NCBI RefSeq assembly: GCF_900176535.1 | Contig: NZ_FWXT01000001.1 | Span: 3,100,001-3,164,000 of the forward strand | Source: Pedobacter africanus | Lineage (GTDB): Bacteria > Bacteroidota > Bacteroidia > Sphingobacteriales > Sphingobacteriaceae | Direction of reading: 5' to 3' | Length of the DNA stretch: 64,000 nucleotides | Shown here: in pieces, positions 8,856-16,999 of the stretch | How the letters are laid out: the number at the start of each line of letters is the position of its first letter | How positions within the stretch are numbered: the stretch's first letter is position 1 | Made by a program: the position numbers and the translations under genes | Notes under the pieces: model-generated | Told to the model about the DNA's origin: nothing | Database searches by the model: none | Seen by the model: only the letters and a program-made list of their open reading frames with translations

Positions 8856-9710
8856 TTGAAAACACTAGTATTAGGTGCCTCCGGCCAGCTTGGCCAATGC
8901 TTAAAGGCTGTTGCTGTAGAGCGAAATATTGATACGCTTGACTTTCCAGATGAAGCTGCAGGCAATATCCTGAATGTTGAAAAGTTGCAAAATCTGTTTG
9001 CTGAAAAGAAACCTGACTTTGTGATCAATTGTGCAGCCTATACTGCGGTAGATAAAGCTGAAGATGAGATAGAACTTTGCAGGTTAATCAATCAGCAAGG
9101 CGCTTTAAACGTCGCTCAGGTTTGCAAAGAATTTGGTGCTACGTTAATTCATGTTTCTACAGACTTTGTGTTTGAGGGTAATGAGATAACATTATTAAAG
9201 GAAGATGACATTGCTAAGCCTATAAACGTTTACGGCCTAACCAAACTGGAAGGTGAGAAGGATATTGAAAACACGCTTGTAAAGCATTACATCATCAGAA
9301 CAAGCTGGCTGTATTCCGAATATGCCAACAACTTTGTTAAAACCATGTTAAAGCTGGGTGCAGAAAGAGATGAACTGAGCATTATTGCAGATCAGATTGG
9401 CTCGCCAACTTATGCCATTGATCTTGCCGGGGCAATTTTGGATATTATAGCTTCTGGAAAAGAGGCCTATGGTGTATACCACTATAGCAATGAGGGATCA
9501 GTGTCCTGGTTTGATTTTGCAAAAGGTATTTTTGAATTGAGCAGTACAAATGTTAAGGTTAATCCTATTCCAACATCGGCTTACCCTACAAAAGCTACAC
9601 GGCCCAAATTCTCTGTTATGGACAAATCAAAAATCAAATCAACATTTGGAATTGCAGTACCTTATTGGAGAGATAGCTTGAAAGTTTGTATAAGTAGGTT
9701 AGTAAGCTAA
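8856..9710 (+). CDS. rfbD: SDR oxidoreductase, dTDP-4-dehydrorhamnose reductase (RmlD) family
   Basis: This 284-residue protein opens with the NAD(P)-binding motif LGASGQLGQ. It has DFVINCAAYTAVDKAE and the active-site region STDFVFEG...VYGLTKLEGE (YxxxK), all typical of RmlD, which reduces dTDP-4-keto-L-rhamnose to dTDP-L-rhamnose. The RmlA, RmlB and RmlC partners are not in this window, so rhamnose synthesis is suggested rather than shown; a related UDP-sugar reductase is possible. The only start compatible with the frame is TTG at 8856, because an in-frame TAA lies at 8832-8834. Its stop overlaps by 4 bases with the convergent acyltransferase gene. Confidence 0.85.
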   Translation: MKTLVLGASGQLGQCLKAVAVERNIDTLDFPDEAAGNILNVEKLQNLFAEKKPDFVINCAAYTAVDKAEDEIELCRLINQQGALNVAQVCKEFGATLIHVSTDFVFEGNEITLLKEDDIAKPINVYGLTKLEGEKDIENTLVKHYIIRTSWLYSEYANNFVKTMLKLGAERDELSIIADQIGSPTYAIDLAGAILDIIASGKEAYGVYHYSNEGSVSWFDFAKGIFELSSTNVKVNPIPTSAYPTKATRPKFSVMDKSKIKSTFGIAVPYWRDSLKVCISRLVS

Positions 9711-10363
9711 ACAGCAGGTTCTTTCGTAAACCGGATGCTTTTTGTGATCGCATCCTTATGATGTGCATTCACTTTTTCTTTCAACACCTCAAAATCAAAA
9801 CCTTCATTCGTGCCACAATCCAGCAGGTTAAAATAAACCGAAGGCTTGGTGCTTTCAAAATATTCAATCAGGTTACTGCTCCAAACGAGCTGGCATTTGC
9901 CAGAGATAAAAGGAACAATTTCCTTAAGCCCATTCTGAAACAAAATATGTCTGATATGCGTGCTTTCCAGGTTGCCCTGGGGATAAAGCAGCAGTACATT
10001 GCCAGGCACAGATAACACCTCGGCAGCATAATCAAAACTCTCCTTTACAGAGCGCTTACCCGGCTCAACAGAGAAGGAGCCAAAATACCGGAGCCATTTG
10101 TTTTTCTCCATCTGCTTTTTCAGCGACATGATATACAGGCTCCTAAAAACACCCTTTTCTTTGAATACCTTATTGCACAGGTAATAAGCCAGAAAACCAT
10201 CCAGAAAACTGAAATGGTTACACATCAGCAGGTAGGAATGACCGGGTTTAAGATCTATATCCCGGATCACCAGCTTATTGAAACGCCTTTTTAATATCCG
10301 GCCAATCAGAAAAACAACAATTCTGAAAAGGAAGGGAGAAAGTGGTTTCGATTTAATGATCAT
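9707..10363 (-). CDS. PlsC-like lysophospholipid/glycerol acyltransferase
   Basis: The 218-residue protein contains the acyltransferase box NHFSFLD (NHx4D, about residue 50), in which His and Asp form the catalytic pair, followed by SLKKQM and YFGSFSVEPGKRSV. The usual FPEGTR block appears as the divergent YPQGNLE. A hydrophobic N-terminal stretch suggests membrane association. The family moves acyl chains from acyl-ACP or acyl-CoA onto lysolipids or other acceptors. The ATG overlaps the stop of the upstream hydrolase gene (10360-10363), so the pair should be co-translated. The altered substrate block argues against a plain housekeeping PlsC. The substrate is unknown. Confidence 0.75.
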   Translation of the reverse strand: MIIKSKPLSPFLFRIVVFLIGRILKRRFNKLVIRDIDLKPGHSYLLMCNHFSFLDGFLAYYLCNKVFKEKGVFRSLYIMSLKKQMEKNKWLRYFGSFSVEPGKRSVKESFDYAAEVLSVPGNVLLLYPQGNLESTHIRHILFQNGLKEIVPFISGKCQLVWSSNLIEYFESTKPSVYFNLLDCGTNEGFDFEVLKEKVNAHHKDAITKSIRFTKEPAV

Positions 10364-11181
10364 AAGAGGGATTGAACTAGCCGGTTTACAAAGTTGAGAT
10401 TGATCATTTCATGGGTTTCTTCCAGTACAATTACATCTCCTGATGTATATTTAGAAAAGAAACGCTTTCCAATACGTGGTAAATACATCTTGTCGTACCG
10501 CCCAAATATAAATATACTTTTAATCTTATGGGATTCCAGATTGCTGATCAGCTTGTCTTCGTCTGTTTCCAGCAGCCGCAGGTAAGTAAAACAGGCATAT
10601 AAAGCAAAGCGCAGCTTTGGCGTCCCGATTTCTTTGTGTAAAAGTTTCTGACCGGTTGCATCAATAAAGCGGAGCCATCGGGCAAAATCTATAAGCCTTA
10701 CCGTAGCTTTTTCGCTAAGCAGAAACTTCTCGAGCATTTTATTCCCGGCTTTATTGCTGCTGAAAAAACGGACAAGCTTACCCGGATATACCGAAGAAGG
10801 GGCAGCAACAATATATTCATTTACCATAGCAGGCAGCTCTTCTACAAGTGCAGTAGCATAATGCGAACCCATTGAATACCCTATTACAGAAAAAGAGCTG
10901 ATCTGCTGGTGTTTGCAAAAATCGAGTATCAGGCTTGCGAGTTCTGATTTTAACAAACCCTTTTTTACTGTAGTAAGCGATTGATCTGTTAGCCGCGTTT
11001 CTTTATGAAAAAACAAATCAAAGCCCCAGAAAGTATACTGCTGGCCCAGCTGGGCTGTAAGCAGCTTAAACTGCTTGCCATGCATCCCAAAGCCATGAAA
11101 GCAGAGCATATGCCGCGGGCCGGTACCAAATTTATAATAATGTAGTTTTACGAATGGATGTTCAAAAAAATGTTCTGTCAT
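10360..11181 (-). CDS. Alpha/beta hydrolase
   Basis: This is a 273-residue single-domain alpha/beta-hydrolase fold protein. It has the oxyanion region MLCFHGFGMHG, the nucleophile elbow GYSMGS (GxSxG), an acidic residue in IFGRYDKM and a terminal His in EETHEMI, so the Ser-Asp-His triad looks complete. No signal peptide is evident, which points to the cytoplasm. It is the first gene of a two-gene - strand unit with the acyltransferase, suggesting a shared lipid or acyl-ester role, but the substrate cannot be inferred. The ATG at 11181 is followed directly by MTEHFFEHPF. Confidence 0.78.
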   Translation of the reverse strand: MTEHFFEHPFVKLHYYKFGTGPRHMLCFHGFGMHGKQFKLLTAQLGQQYTFWGFDLFFHKETRLTDQSLTTVKKGLLKSELASLILDFCKHQQISSFSVIGYSMGSHYATALVEELPAMVNEYIVAAPSSVYPGKLVRFFSSNKAGNKMLEKFLLSEKATVRLIDFARWLRFIDATGQKLLHKEIGTPKLRFALYACFTYLRLLETDEDKLISNLESHKIKSIFIFGRYDKMYLPRIGKRFFSKYTSGDVIVLEETHEMINLNFVNRLVQSLL

Positions 11182-11427
11182 GGTGGTTTAGCGATAAAAT
11201 TACTATCAATTGCTATACCAAAAACAGGCTTTTTTTCTCATTTGCTCCTTATTTAATGCCTGGGTGCAGCTTTGCCTTAAACATCATCGTCTGTTGTTAA
11301 TAGAATTGATGCTGCTCCAAACAATTTGGTATATTATTTGGTATTAAGAAAGTGTTGAACTAATTTCCACCTTACTTACACACAATTTGGATTGCTGCTG
11401 TACAGCTACAACAGGGGAGTATAATAC
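11182..11427. other. Divergent intergenic region between hydrolase and phytochrome genes
   Basis: This 246-base region should hold both promoters. It contains a direct repeat TTTGGTAT at 11325-11332 and 11337-11344 (12-base period), and a 7-of-8 match to TAnnTTTG (ATTATTTG, 11333-11340). No exact -7 box was seen on either strand, and no RNA gene or small ORF is supported. Confidence 0.35.
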
Positions 11428-12957
11428 ATGACAGAAAGAAAAAACTTTGATTCTGAATTTTGCGGCAGCCTGCCCTTGCACCATGTGAACCTGATTCAGG
11501 ATTATGGTTATTTACTGGTACTTGAGCCTGCAAACTTAAGCCTGATCCAGGCAAGTGAAAATATTGTTGAGGTTACAGGACAGCCTGTACAGGACATGAT
11601 TGGTAAAAACATCGCAGATTATATGGATGTACCCGGCCTGCAAAGTATTAAAAGTGGTTTAAACAGTGGCATCAGACAAAGGATCCCTGTTGAGGTCAAC
11701 ATAAAAAATGTTTCGGCACTGCAGCCATTTCATGGATTGATGCACCTTAAAGAAGGTTATATCCTGCTGGAACTGGAAAATGCAGGAGAACAGCGCAAGG
11801 CTGCTTTTACGCAGGTATTTCAGAAGGTAAAAAAAGTAATGGCAGCGATAGACCAGGCAGATACCGTACAGGCGGTGTGTGAAATTGCGGTTCATGAGCT
11901 GCGCGAGCTGTCTGGCTTTGATGGGGTACTGATGTACAAGTTTGATCAGGATTGGAACGGGACTGTAGTTGCGGAAGAAAAAGACGACAGGCTGGAACCC
12001 TATATTGGACAAACCTTTCCTGCTTCCGATGTACCCAGACAGGCCAGGCAGCTGTATCTGAAAAATCCTTACCGCCTGATTCCAAACCGCGCTTACCAGC
12101 CATTCCGGCTGTACCCGGTCATTAACCCGGTAACCAACTCGTTTATTGACCTGTCCGACTGCAACCTTAGGGGCGTGGTAGCGGTACACCTGGAGTATAT
12201 GAAAAACATGAACATTGAAGCCTCCATGTCTATTCGCGTTATCAGGAACGGTGAATTGTGGGGCCTCATATCCTGCCATCACCTTACACCTAAATACCTT
12301 GATTATGAGTTATGCGCGGTGTTTGAATGGCTATCGGCTGTGATATCAAACGGGGTGAGCCGCATCCTGGATAAGGAAAAATATGATTTTTCATCGGCCC
12401 TGCAGCGCAAACGTGCAGAACTTACGGACCGTATTTATGAGGAAGACAACATTGTTTCGGGCTTGCTGCCCGATGAAGGCACCAGCCTGCTCGATCTTTT
12501 TAATGCTACAGGTGCCCTTATAGTATTGAATGACAGGATAGAGACCAAGGGGAAGGTGCCCGGGAAAGAAATGACAGACAACCTATTGCTTTGGGTAGAA
12601 GGCAAAAGTGGCAGCAAAGTTTTTGCGCACAACCACATGAGCGGTCTGTACGATGAGGCAAAGGCCTTTGCTGATGTAGGCAGTGGCCTGCTGGCCATAC
12701 CCATAGACGCTGCAAAAGGCGACTACGTGATTTGTTTCAGGCCTGAAGTTATTGAAACCATTAACTGGGGCGGCGATCCTAACCAGGCCATAAATTTTGA
12801 AAAGGATGGGGTAAAGTATCACCCGAGGACTTCTTTTAAGTTGTGGCAGGAAACCGTTAAACAGTATGCCCAGCCCTGGAATGAAGCGGAACTGGAAATG
12901 GCAGAAGCTTTAAGGAGTTTTCTTTTCGAGTTCAGGACAAGGCAGCTTTACAATTGA
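11428..12957 (+). CDS. Bacteriophytochrome photosensory module (PAS-GAF-PHY) without output domain
   Basis: The protein has 509 residues. The N-terminal segment FCGSLPLHHVNLIQDYGYLL places Cys12 where bacteriophytochromes attach biliverdin. The PAS domain spans about 20-125. The GAF domain (about 140-310) has the chromophore-pocket motif PASDVPRQAR (from Pro198, with Asp201) and VHLEYMKNMNIEASMS. The PHY domain (about 320-509) has the tongue motif PRTSF at 466-470. It is thus expected to bind a bilin and switch between red and far-red states. No histidine kinase, GGDEF or other effector follows, and the chain ends soon after PHY, so it must signal through a partner. The CheB-CheR-kinase gene begins 7 bases downstream and is the obvious candidate. 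No heme oxygenase gene is in the window. Confidence 0.92.
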   Translation: MTERKNFDSEFCGSLPLHHVNLIQDYGYLLVLEPANLSLIQASENIVEVTGQPVQDMIGKNIADYMDVPGLQSIKSGLNSGIRQRIPVEVNIKNVSALQPFHGLMHLKEGYILLELENAGEQRKAAFTQVFQKVKKVMAAIDQADTVQAVCEIAVHELRELSGFDGVLMYKFDQDWNGTVVAEEKDDRLEPYIGQTFPASDVPRQARQLYLKNPYRLIPNRAYQPFRLYPVINPVTNSFIDLSDCNLRGVVAVHLEYMKNMNIEASMSIRVIRNGELWGLISCHHLTPKYLDYELCAVFEWLSAVISNGVSRILDKEKYDFSSALQRKRAELTDRIYEEDNIVSGLLPDEGTSLLDLFNATGALIVLNDRIETKGKVPGKEMTDNLLLWVEGKSGSKVFAHNHMSGLYDEAKAFADVGSGLLAIPIDAAKGDYVICFRPEVIETINWGGDPNQAINFEKDGVKYHPRTSFKLWQETVKQYAQPWNEAELEMAEALRSFLFEFRTRQLYN

Positions 12958-12964
12958 TTAATAT

Positions 12965-15900
12965 ATGAAAACCAGGAATAACGATAAATATATAGTTGCT
13001 ATTGGTGCCTCTGCAGGTGGCCTGGAGGCCATCCATGAGTTCTTTGATCACATGCCTCAAAGTTCCAGCTTTTCTTTTATTGTGATCCAGCACCTTTCTT
13101 CAGATTATAAAAGCCTGCTGGTGGAACTGGTGGCCAAGCATACCAATATGAAGGTCCTGGAAGCTGCCCATGACATGCCGATTGAAGCCGATAGCGTTTA
13201 CATTATCCCTAACAATAAGCTGATGACGGTAAAGCAGGGAAAACTGAAGCTGGCCGATAAATCTTTAATTAAAGCCCCCAACACCGCAATAGATACCTTT
13301 CTGCATACCCTGGCAAACGACAAAAAAGACAAGGCCATTGCCATTATTTTGTCGGGCACCGGAACAGACGGAACAAAGGGGATCCAGAGCATCAAGGAAT
13401 GCGGGGGAATGGTAATTGTGCAGGACCCTGAGACCGCGCGCTTTGATGGCATGCCCAACAGTGCCATTGCCTCGGGCAACGCAGATTTTATTATGCCGCC
13501 AAGGAAAATGAACGGGGAGCTGTTTAACTATGTAAAGGAAGAGCCGATAGCGGTACTGGAGAATGGGAATTTTGACGAGGCGCTGCTGGATGAGATCTTT
13601 AGCCTGGTACACCAGCAAAGCGGTAACGATTTTAACCTGTATAAAACCCCTACCATTATACGCCGTATTGGGCGCAGGATGAACGAAACAGGTCTCAAAA
13701 AACTGGAAGATTATGTAAAGCACCTGGCCTCAGACAAAGAGGAGATCAAAGTTCTTGGCCAGGATTTTTTAATAGGGGTAACCAGGTTTTTCAGGGATAC
13801 CCAGGCTTTTGAGTTGCTGGAGACTAAAATATTGCCAGATCTGATCCATTCTAAAGCCGACAATGATACCCTAAAGATATGGGTATGTGCCTGCAGTACC
13901 GGACAGGAAGCCTATTCTATAGCCATATTGGTAAATGAATGCCTGGAAAAGGCAGGCAAAACACTGGATGTAAAGATCTTTGCAACAGACATTGATGAAA
14001 AAAGCATAGAGATTGCCGGACGCAACCAATATCCCGAATCGGTAACAAAAGAAGTACCACCCAAACTGTTCCGCAAGTATTTTGTGAAAGACGGGAAATT
14101 TTTCGGGGTACTGCCCTACATCCGCAAACAGGTGGTATTTGCCAAGCACGATGTGATCAAATCGCCGCCTTTTATTAAAAATGATATGGTAACCTGCCGC
14201 AACATGCTGATTTACGTGAACAGCGTATTGCAGGAAAAGATCCTGTCGACCTTTCATTTTTCCCTCAATAAAAACGGGTACCTGTTTCTTGGCGCCAGTG
14301 AAACGGCATCAGCACTTAAAGAGGGGCTAAGGGAGCTTTCCGGGAAATGGAAGGTTTACCAGAAATCGGCCCCGATCAATTATTCCAGCTACAATACCTA
14401 CAATACCAGCGGAAGGATTACCACACGGCAGGAGCAGAAAAAAAATGCTGCCGAAAGTATGCCCAGCGGCGCTGAAAAAGCCTTTAATAACTTCATTACC
14501 AAAGACCTTGGTTATGTCGGGATTTTTATTGACAAAGCCTATATCATACAGGATGCGGTGGGGAATTACCGCCAGTTCCTTTCCCTGCCCGATGAGAAGA
14601 TAGAACTCAACATCCTGAAAATGGTGCCAAGGGAAATCTCCATAGTGCTGAACACCGCCCTGCGCAAATCATGGAAAGAAAATAAAAAGACCCACTTAAA
14701 ACGCATCCGATTTAAGCGTAAAAGTGATGAGGTTTACCTGAATATCTCTATCCAGCCGCCAGGGCCGGAAAATGGGAGCGAATATACCATGATTGTATTT
14801 GGGGAAAGCACGATGGAGATCATCCCGGATAAAGAGGACCTGGTCATGTCGCTGCTATCCAACGATCAGCAAAACGAATATGTTTTTGAGCTGGAAGCAG
14901 AGCTGAACGAAACCCGCAGCAACCTGCAGCTGGCCATAGAAGAAATGGAGACCACCAACGAAGAGCTCCAATCCAGTAACGAGGAGCTGCTGTCGGCAAA
15001 CGAAGAGCTGCAATCGGGCAATGAGGAGCTGCAATCGCTGAATGAGGAACTCCACACTTTAAATACCGAACACCAGGTTAAAATAAGGGAGCTGGTAGAG
15101 CTGAACGACGACCTGCACAATTATTTCCGGAGCATTGATATCGGCCAGCTGTTCCTTGACGGGAACCTGCAGATCCGCAAGTTTAACCCGGCAGCAACTG
15201 GAATGGTGAACCTGATTGAAGCAGATATAGGCCGTTCAATTGACCACATCTCTAACAACATTAAAGCCGAAAACCTTTCAGAGGACATCCGCAGTGTATT
15301 GCTTACCGGCCGGATACTGGAAAAAGAAGTTCAGTTGAAAAACGGCCGCCGCAGCTTAATGCGCATTATGCCTTACCTGCGCAAGGATAAGAAAACAGAT
15401 GGTGTGGTGATCACCTTTGTAGACATATCCTACATCACTGAACTGAACAACATCATAACAGGGGTGTTCAATGCCAGCTTAAATGCCGTTCTTGCTTTTA
15501 CAGCGGTAAGGAACCAGGACCATTTTATAGTAGACTTTAAATGCGTTGCATTTAACAATGCAGCAGAGGATTTACTGGGCAGGAAGAAAGACGAACTGGA
15601 CAGTGCCATGCTGGTAAAGCAGCTGCCGGAACTAACCGAAGGCAGCCTGTTTACGAAATATGTTGCCGTAGTGGAAAAGGGGGGCTCATTGCAGACAGAG
15701 ATCCACATGGGTGGCAAAAGATGGTTTCAGCTGGTAGCCGTTAAAATGTCTGATGGCTTTGCCGCAACCATTACAGACGTTACCGAGCGCAAGCTGGCAG
15801 ACCAGCGACTGAAAAAGAATTACAACGAGCTGATTGATACCCGTGAAAACCTGAAGCTGTTAAATACGGAACTGGAAGAAAAGGTACGGGAAAGAACTGT

Positions 15901-16987
15901 TGAACTGACCGCCAGTGAGGACAGGTTCCATGAGATTGCCAAAGCTACAAATGATACGATATGGGACTGGAACCTGGTAAACAATACCATGTGGAGAAGC
16001 AATAATCTGGACATCATGTTTGGGTATTCCAACTCGGCCGAAACCAGTAATATTGCCTTCTGGTTTGATAAGATCCACCCGGAAGACCGCAAGCAGGTTA
16101 AGGAAAGTGTATACGAAGCCATTAACGGAAACCAGAAGCAATGGTCTGCGGAGTATCGGTTTCTGAAAGCAGATGGGAAATATGCGGTCATTTTTGATCG
16201 TGGAAGCATTCTCCATGATGAATCTAACATGCCCTACAGGATGGTGGGCTCTATGGTAGACATTACCAAGACCAATGAGCTGCAGAAAGAACTCATGGAA
16301 AAAAAGGATGAGTTTATGAGTATTGCAAGCCATGAACTGAAAACCCCGATTACCAGTATTAAGGCTTTTTTACAGCTTACAGCCAGGGTTGCGAGGAAGG
16401 GCGTGGTAAATGCAGACATGCTGACCTATATTGACAAAGCGGAAAGGCAGCTGGAAAACCTGACTTTCCTGGTGAGCGACCTGTTGGATGTATCAAAAAT
16501 ACATGCGGGGAAAATGCAGTTCAATTACAGTCGTTTTAACATGACAGACCTGATTACCGAATGCGTGGGCGACATGCAGAATACGGAAGATTTTGAGATC
16601 GTTATTAAACATATAGATGATGTTGAGGTATATGCAGATCAGCACAGGATTGAGCAGGTGCTTAAGAACTTCCTTTCCAATGCCATTAAATATTCTCCGG
16701 AAAGCAAAGCTGTAGTTGTGTATACAGAACAGATAGGCCGGGAAATTAAGGTAATAGTGAAAGATTTTGGCATTGGGATACCCGCAGATAAGGCCAACCT
16801 GGTTTTTGACCGCTTCTTTAGGGTAGACAATTCCAACTACCAGTTTTCGGGTCTGGGATTGGGCCTTTACATCTGTGCAGAGATTGTAACCCGGCATGGC
16901 GGAACCTTTGGTGTAGAGAGCGAAGAAGGGAAAGGCTCGGAGTTTTGGTTCCGGATTCCGCTGGATGGGCCAGAGGCTGCTGGTTAG
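12965..16987 (+). CDS. CheB-CheR-PAS-histidine kinase fusion
   Basis: This is a 1340-residue multidomain signalling protein. The CheB-type methylesterase domain (about 8-185) keeps a full triad: Ser16 in GASAGG, His43 in IQHLS and Asp135 in GTGTDG. The CheR-type SAM methyltransferase (about 205-470) has FFRDTQAF, CACSTGQEAYS and CRNMLIYVN. A coiled coil at about 660-705 is built from a repeated NEELqS heptad. PAS domains lie at about 715-830, 840-950 and 975-1095. The HisKA His is 1123 in SHELKTP, and a HATPase_c with GIGIP and FSGLGLGLYI ends the chain. There is no receiver domain. The target of the CheB/CheR parts is unknown, and no chemoreceptor is nearby. It probably takes its input from the phytochrome encoded just upstream. 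Confidence 0.93.
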   Translation: MKTRNNDKYIVAIGASAGGLEAIHEFFDHMPQSSSFSFIVIQHLSSDYKSLLVELVAKHTNMKVLEAAHDMPIEADSVYIIPNNKLMTVKQGKLKLADKSLIKAPNTAIDTFLHTLANDKKDKAIAIILSGTGTDGTKGIQSIKECGGMVIVQDPETARFDGMPNSAIASGNADFIMPPRKMNGELFNYVKEEPIAVLENGNFDEALLDEIFSLVHQQSGNDFNLYKTPTIIRRIGRRMNETGLKKLEDYVKHLASDKEEIKVLGQDFLIGVTRFFRDTQAFELLETKILPDLIHSKADNDTLKIWVCACSTGQEAYSIAILVNECLEKAGKTLDVKIFATDIDEKSIEIAGRNQYPESVTKEVPPKLFRKYFVKDGKFFGVLPYIRKQVVFAKHDVIKSPPFIKNDMVTCRNMLIYVNSVLQEKILSTFHFSLNKNGYLFLGASETASALKEGLRELSGKWKVYQKSAPINYSSYNTYNTSGRITTRQEQKKNAAESMPSGAEKAFNNFITKDLGYVGIFIDKAYIIQDAVGNYRQFLSLPDEKIELNILKMVPREISIVLNTALRKSWKENKKTHLKRIRFKRKSDEVYLNISIQPPGPENGSEYTMIVFGESTMEIIPDKEDLVMSLLSNDQQNEYVFELEAELNETRSNLQLAIEEMETTNEELQSSNEELLSANEELQSGNEELQSLNEELHTLNTEHQVKIRELVELNDDLHNYFRSIDIGQLFLDGNLQIRKFNPAATGMVNLIEADIGRSIDHISNNIKAENLSEDIRSVLLTGRILEKEVQLKNGRRSLMRIMPYLRKDKKTDGVVITFVDISYITELNNIITGVFNASLNAVLAFTAVRNQDHFIVDFKCVAFNNAAEDLLGRKKDELDSAMLVKQLPELTEGSLFTKYVAVVEKGGSLQTEIHMGGKRWFQLVAVKMSDGFAATITDVTERKLADQRLKKNYNELIDTRENLKLLNTELEEKVRERTVELTASEDRFHEIAKATNDTIWDWNLVNNTMWRSNNLDIMFGYSNSAETSNIAFWFDKIHPEDRKQVKESVYEAINGNQKQWSAEYRFLKADGKYAVIFDRGSILHDESNMPYRMVGSMVDITKTNELQKELMEKKDEFMSIASHELKTPITSIKAFLQLTARVARKGVVNADMLTYIDKAERQLENLTFLVSDLLDVSKIHAGKMQFNYSRFNMTDLITECVGDMQNTEDFEIVIKHIDDVEVYADQHRIEQVLKNFLSNAIKYSPESKAVVVYTEQIGREIKVIVKDFGIGIPADKANLVFDRFFRVDNSNYQFSGLGLGLYICAEIVTRHGGTFGVESEEGKGSEFWFRIPLDGPEAAG
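14941..15069 (+). repeat. In-gene heptad repeat coding for (N/T)EELqS coiled coil
   Basis: Within the CheB-CheR-kinase gene, about five consecutive 21-base units encode variants of TNEELQS, SNEELLS, ANEELQS, GNEELQS and LNEELHT. Base-level similarity between units (gagctgcaatcg-like cores) is high. At protein level this forms the long helix linking the CheR part to the first PAS domain, a known hallmark of CheB/CheR-PAS proteins. Unit number could vary by slippage. Confidence 0.8.
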
Positions 16988-16999
16988 GCTTAGGTGCTG

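Noticed and set aside
11325..11344. TTTGGTAT direct repeat before the phytochrome gene
   Set aside because: Two short AT-rich copies with no second occurrence elsewhere are too weak to call an operator; noted only in the intergenic entry.
11427..11434. CATGACAG-like string at the phytochrome start, resembling the rhamnose element
   Set aside because: It is a single copy that includes the start codon, with no second GACAG 10 bases away and no TACTTTAG after 19 bases.
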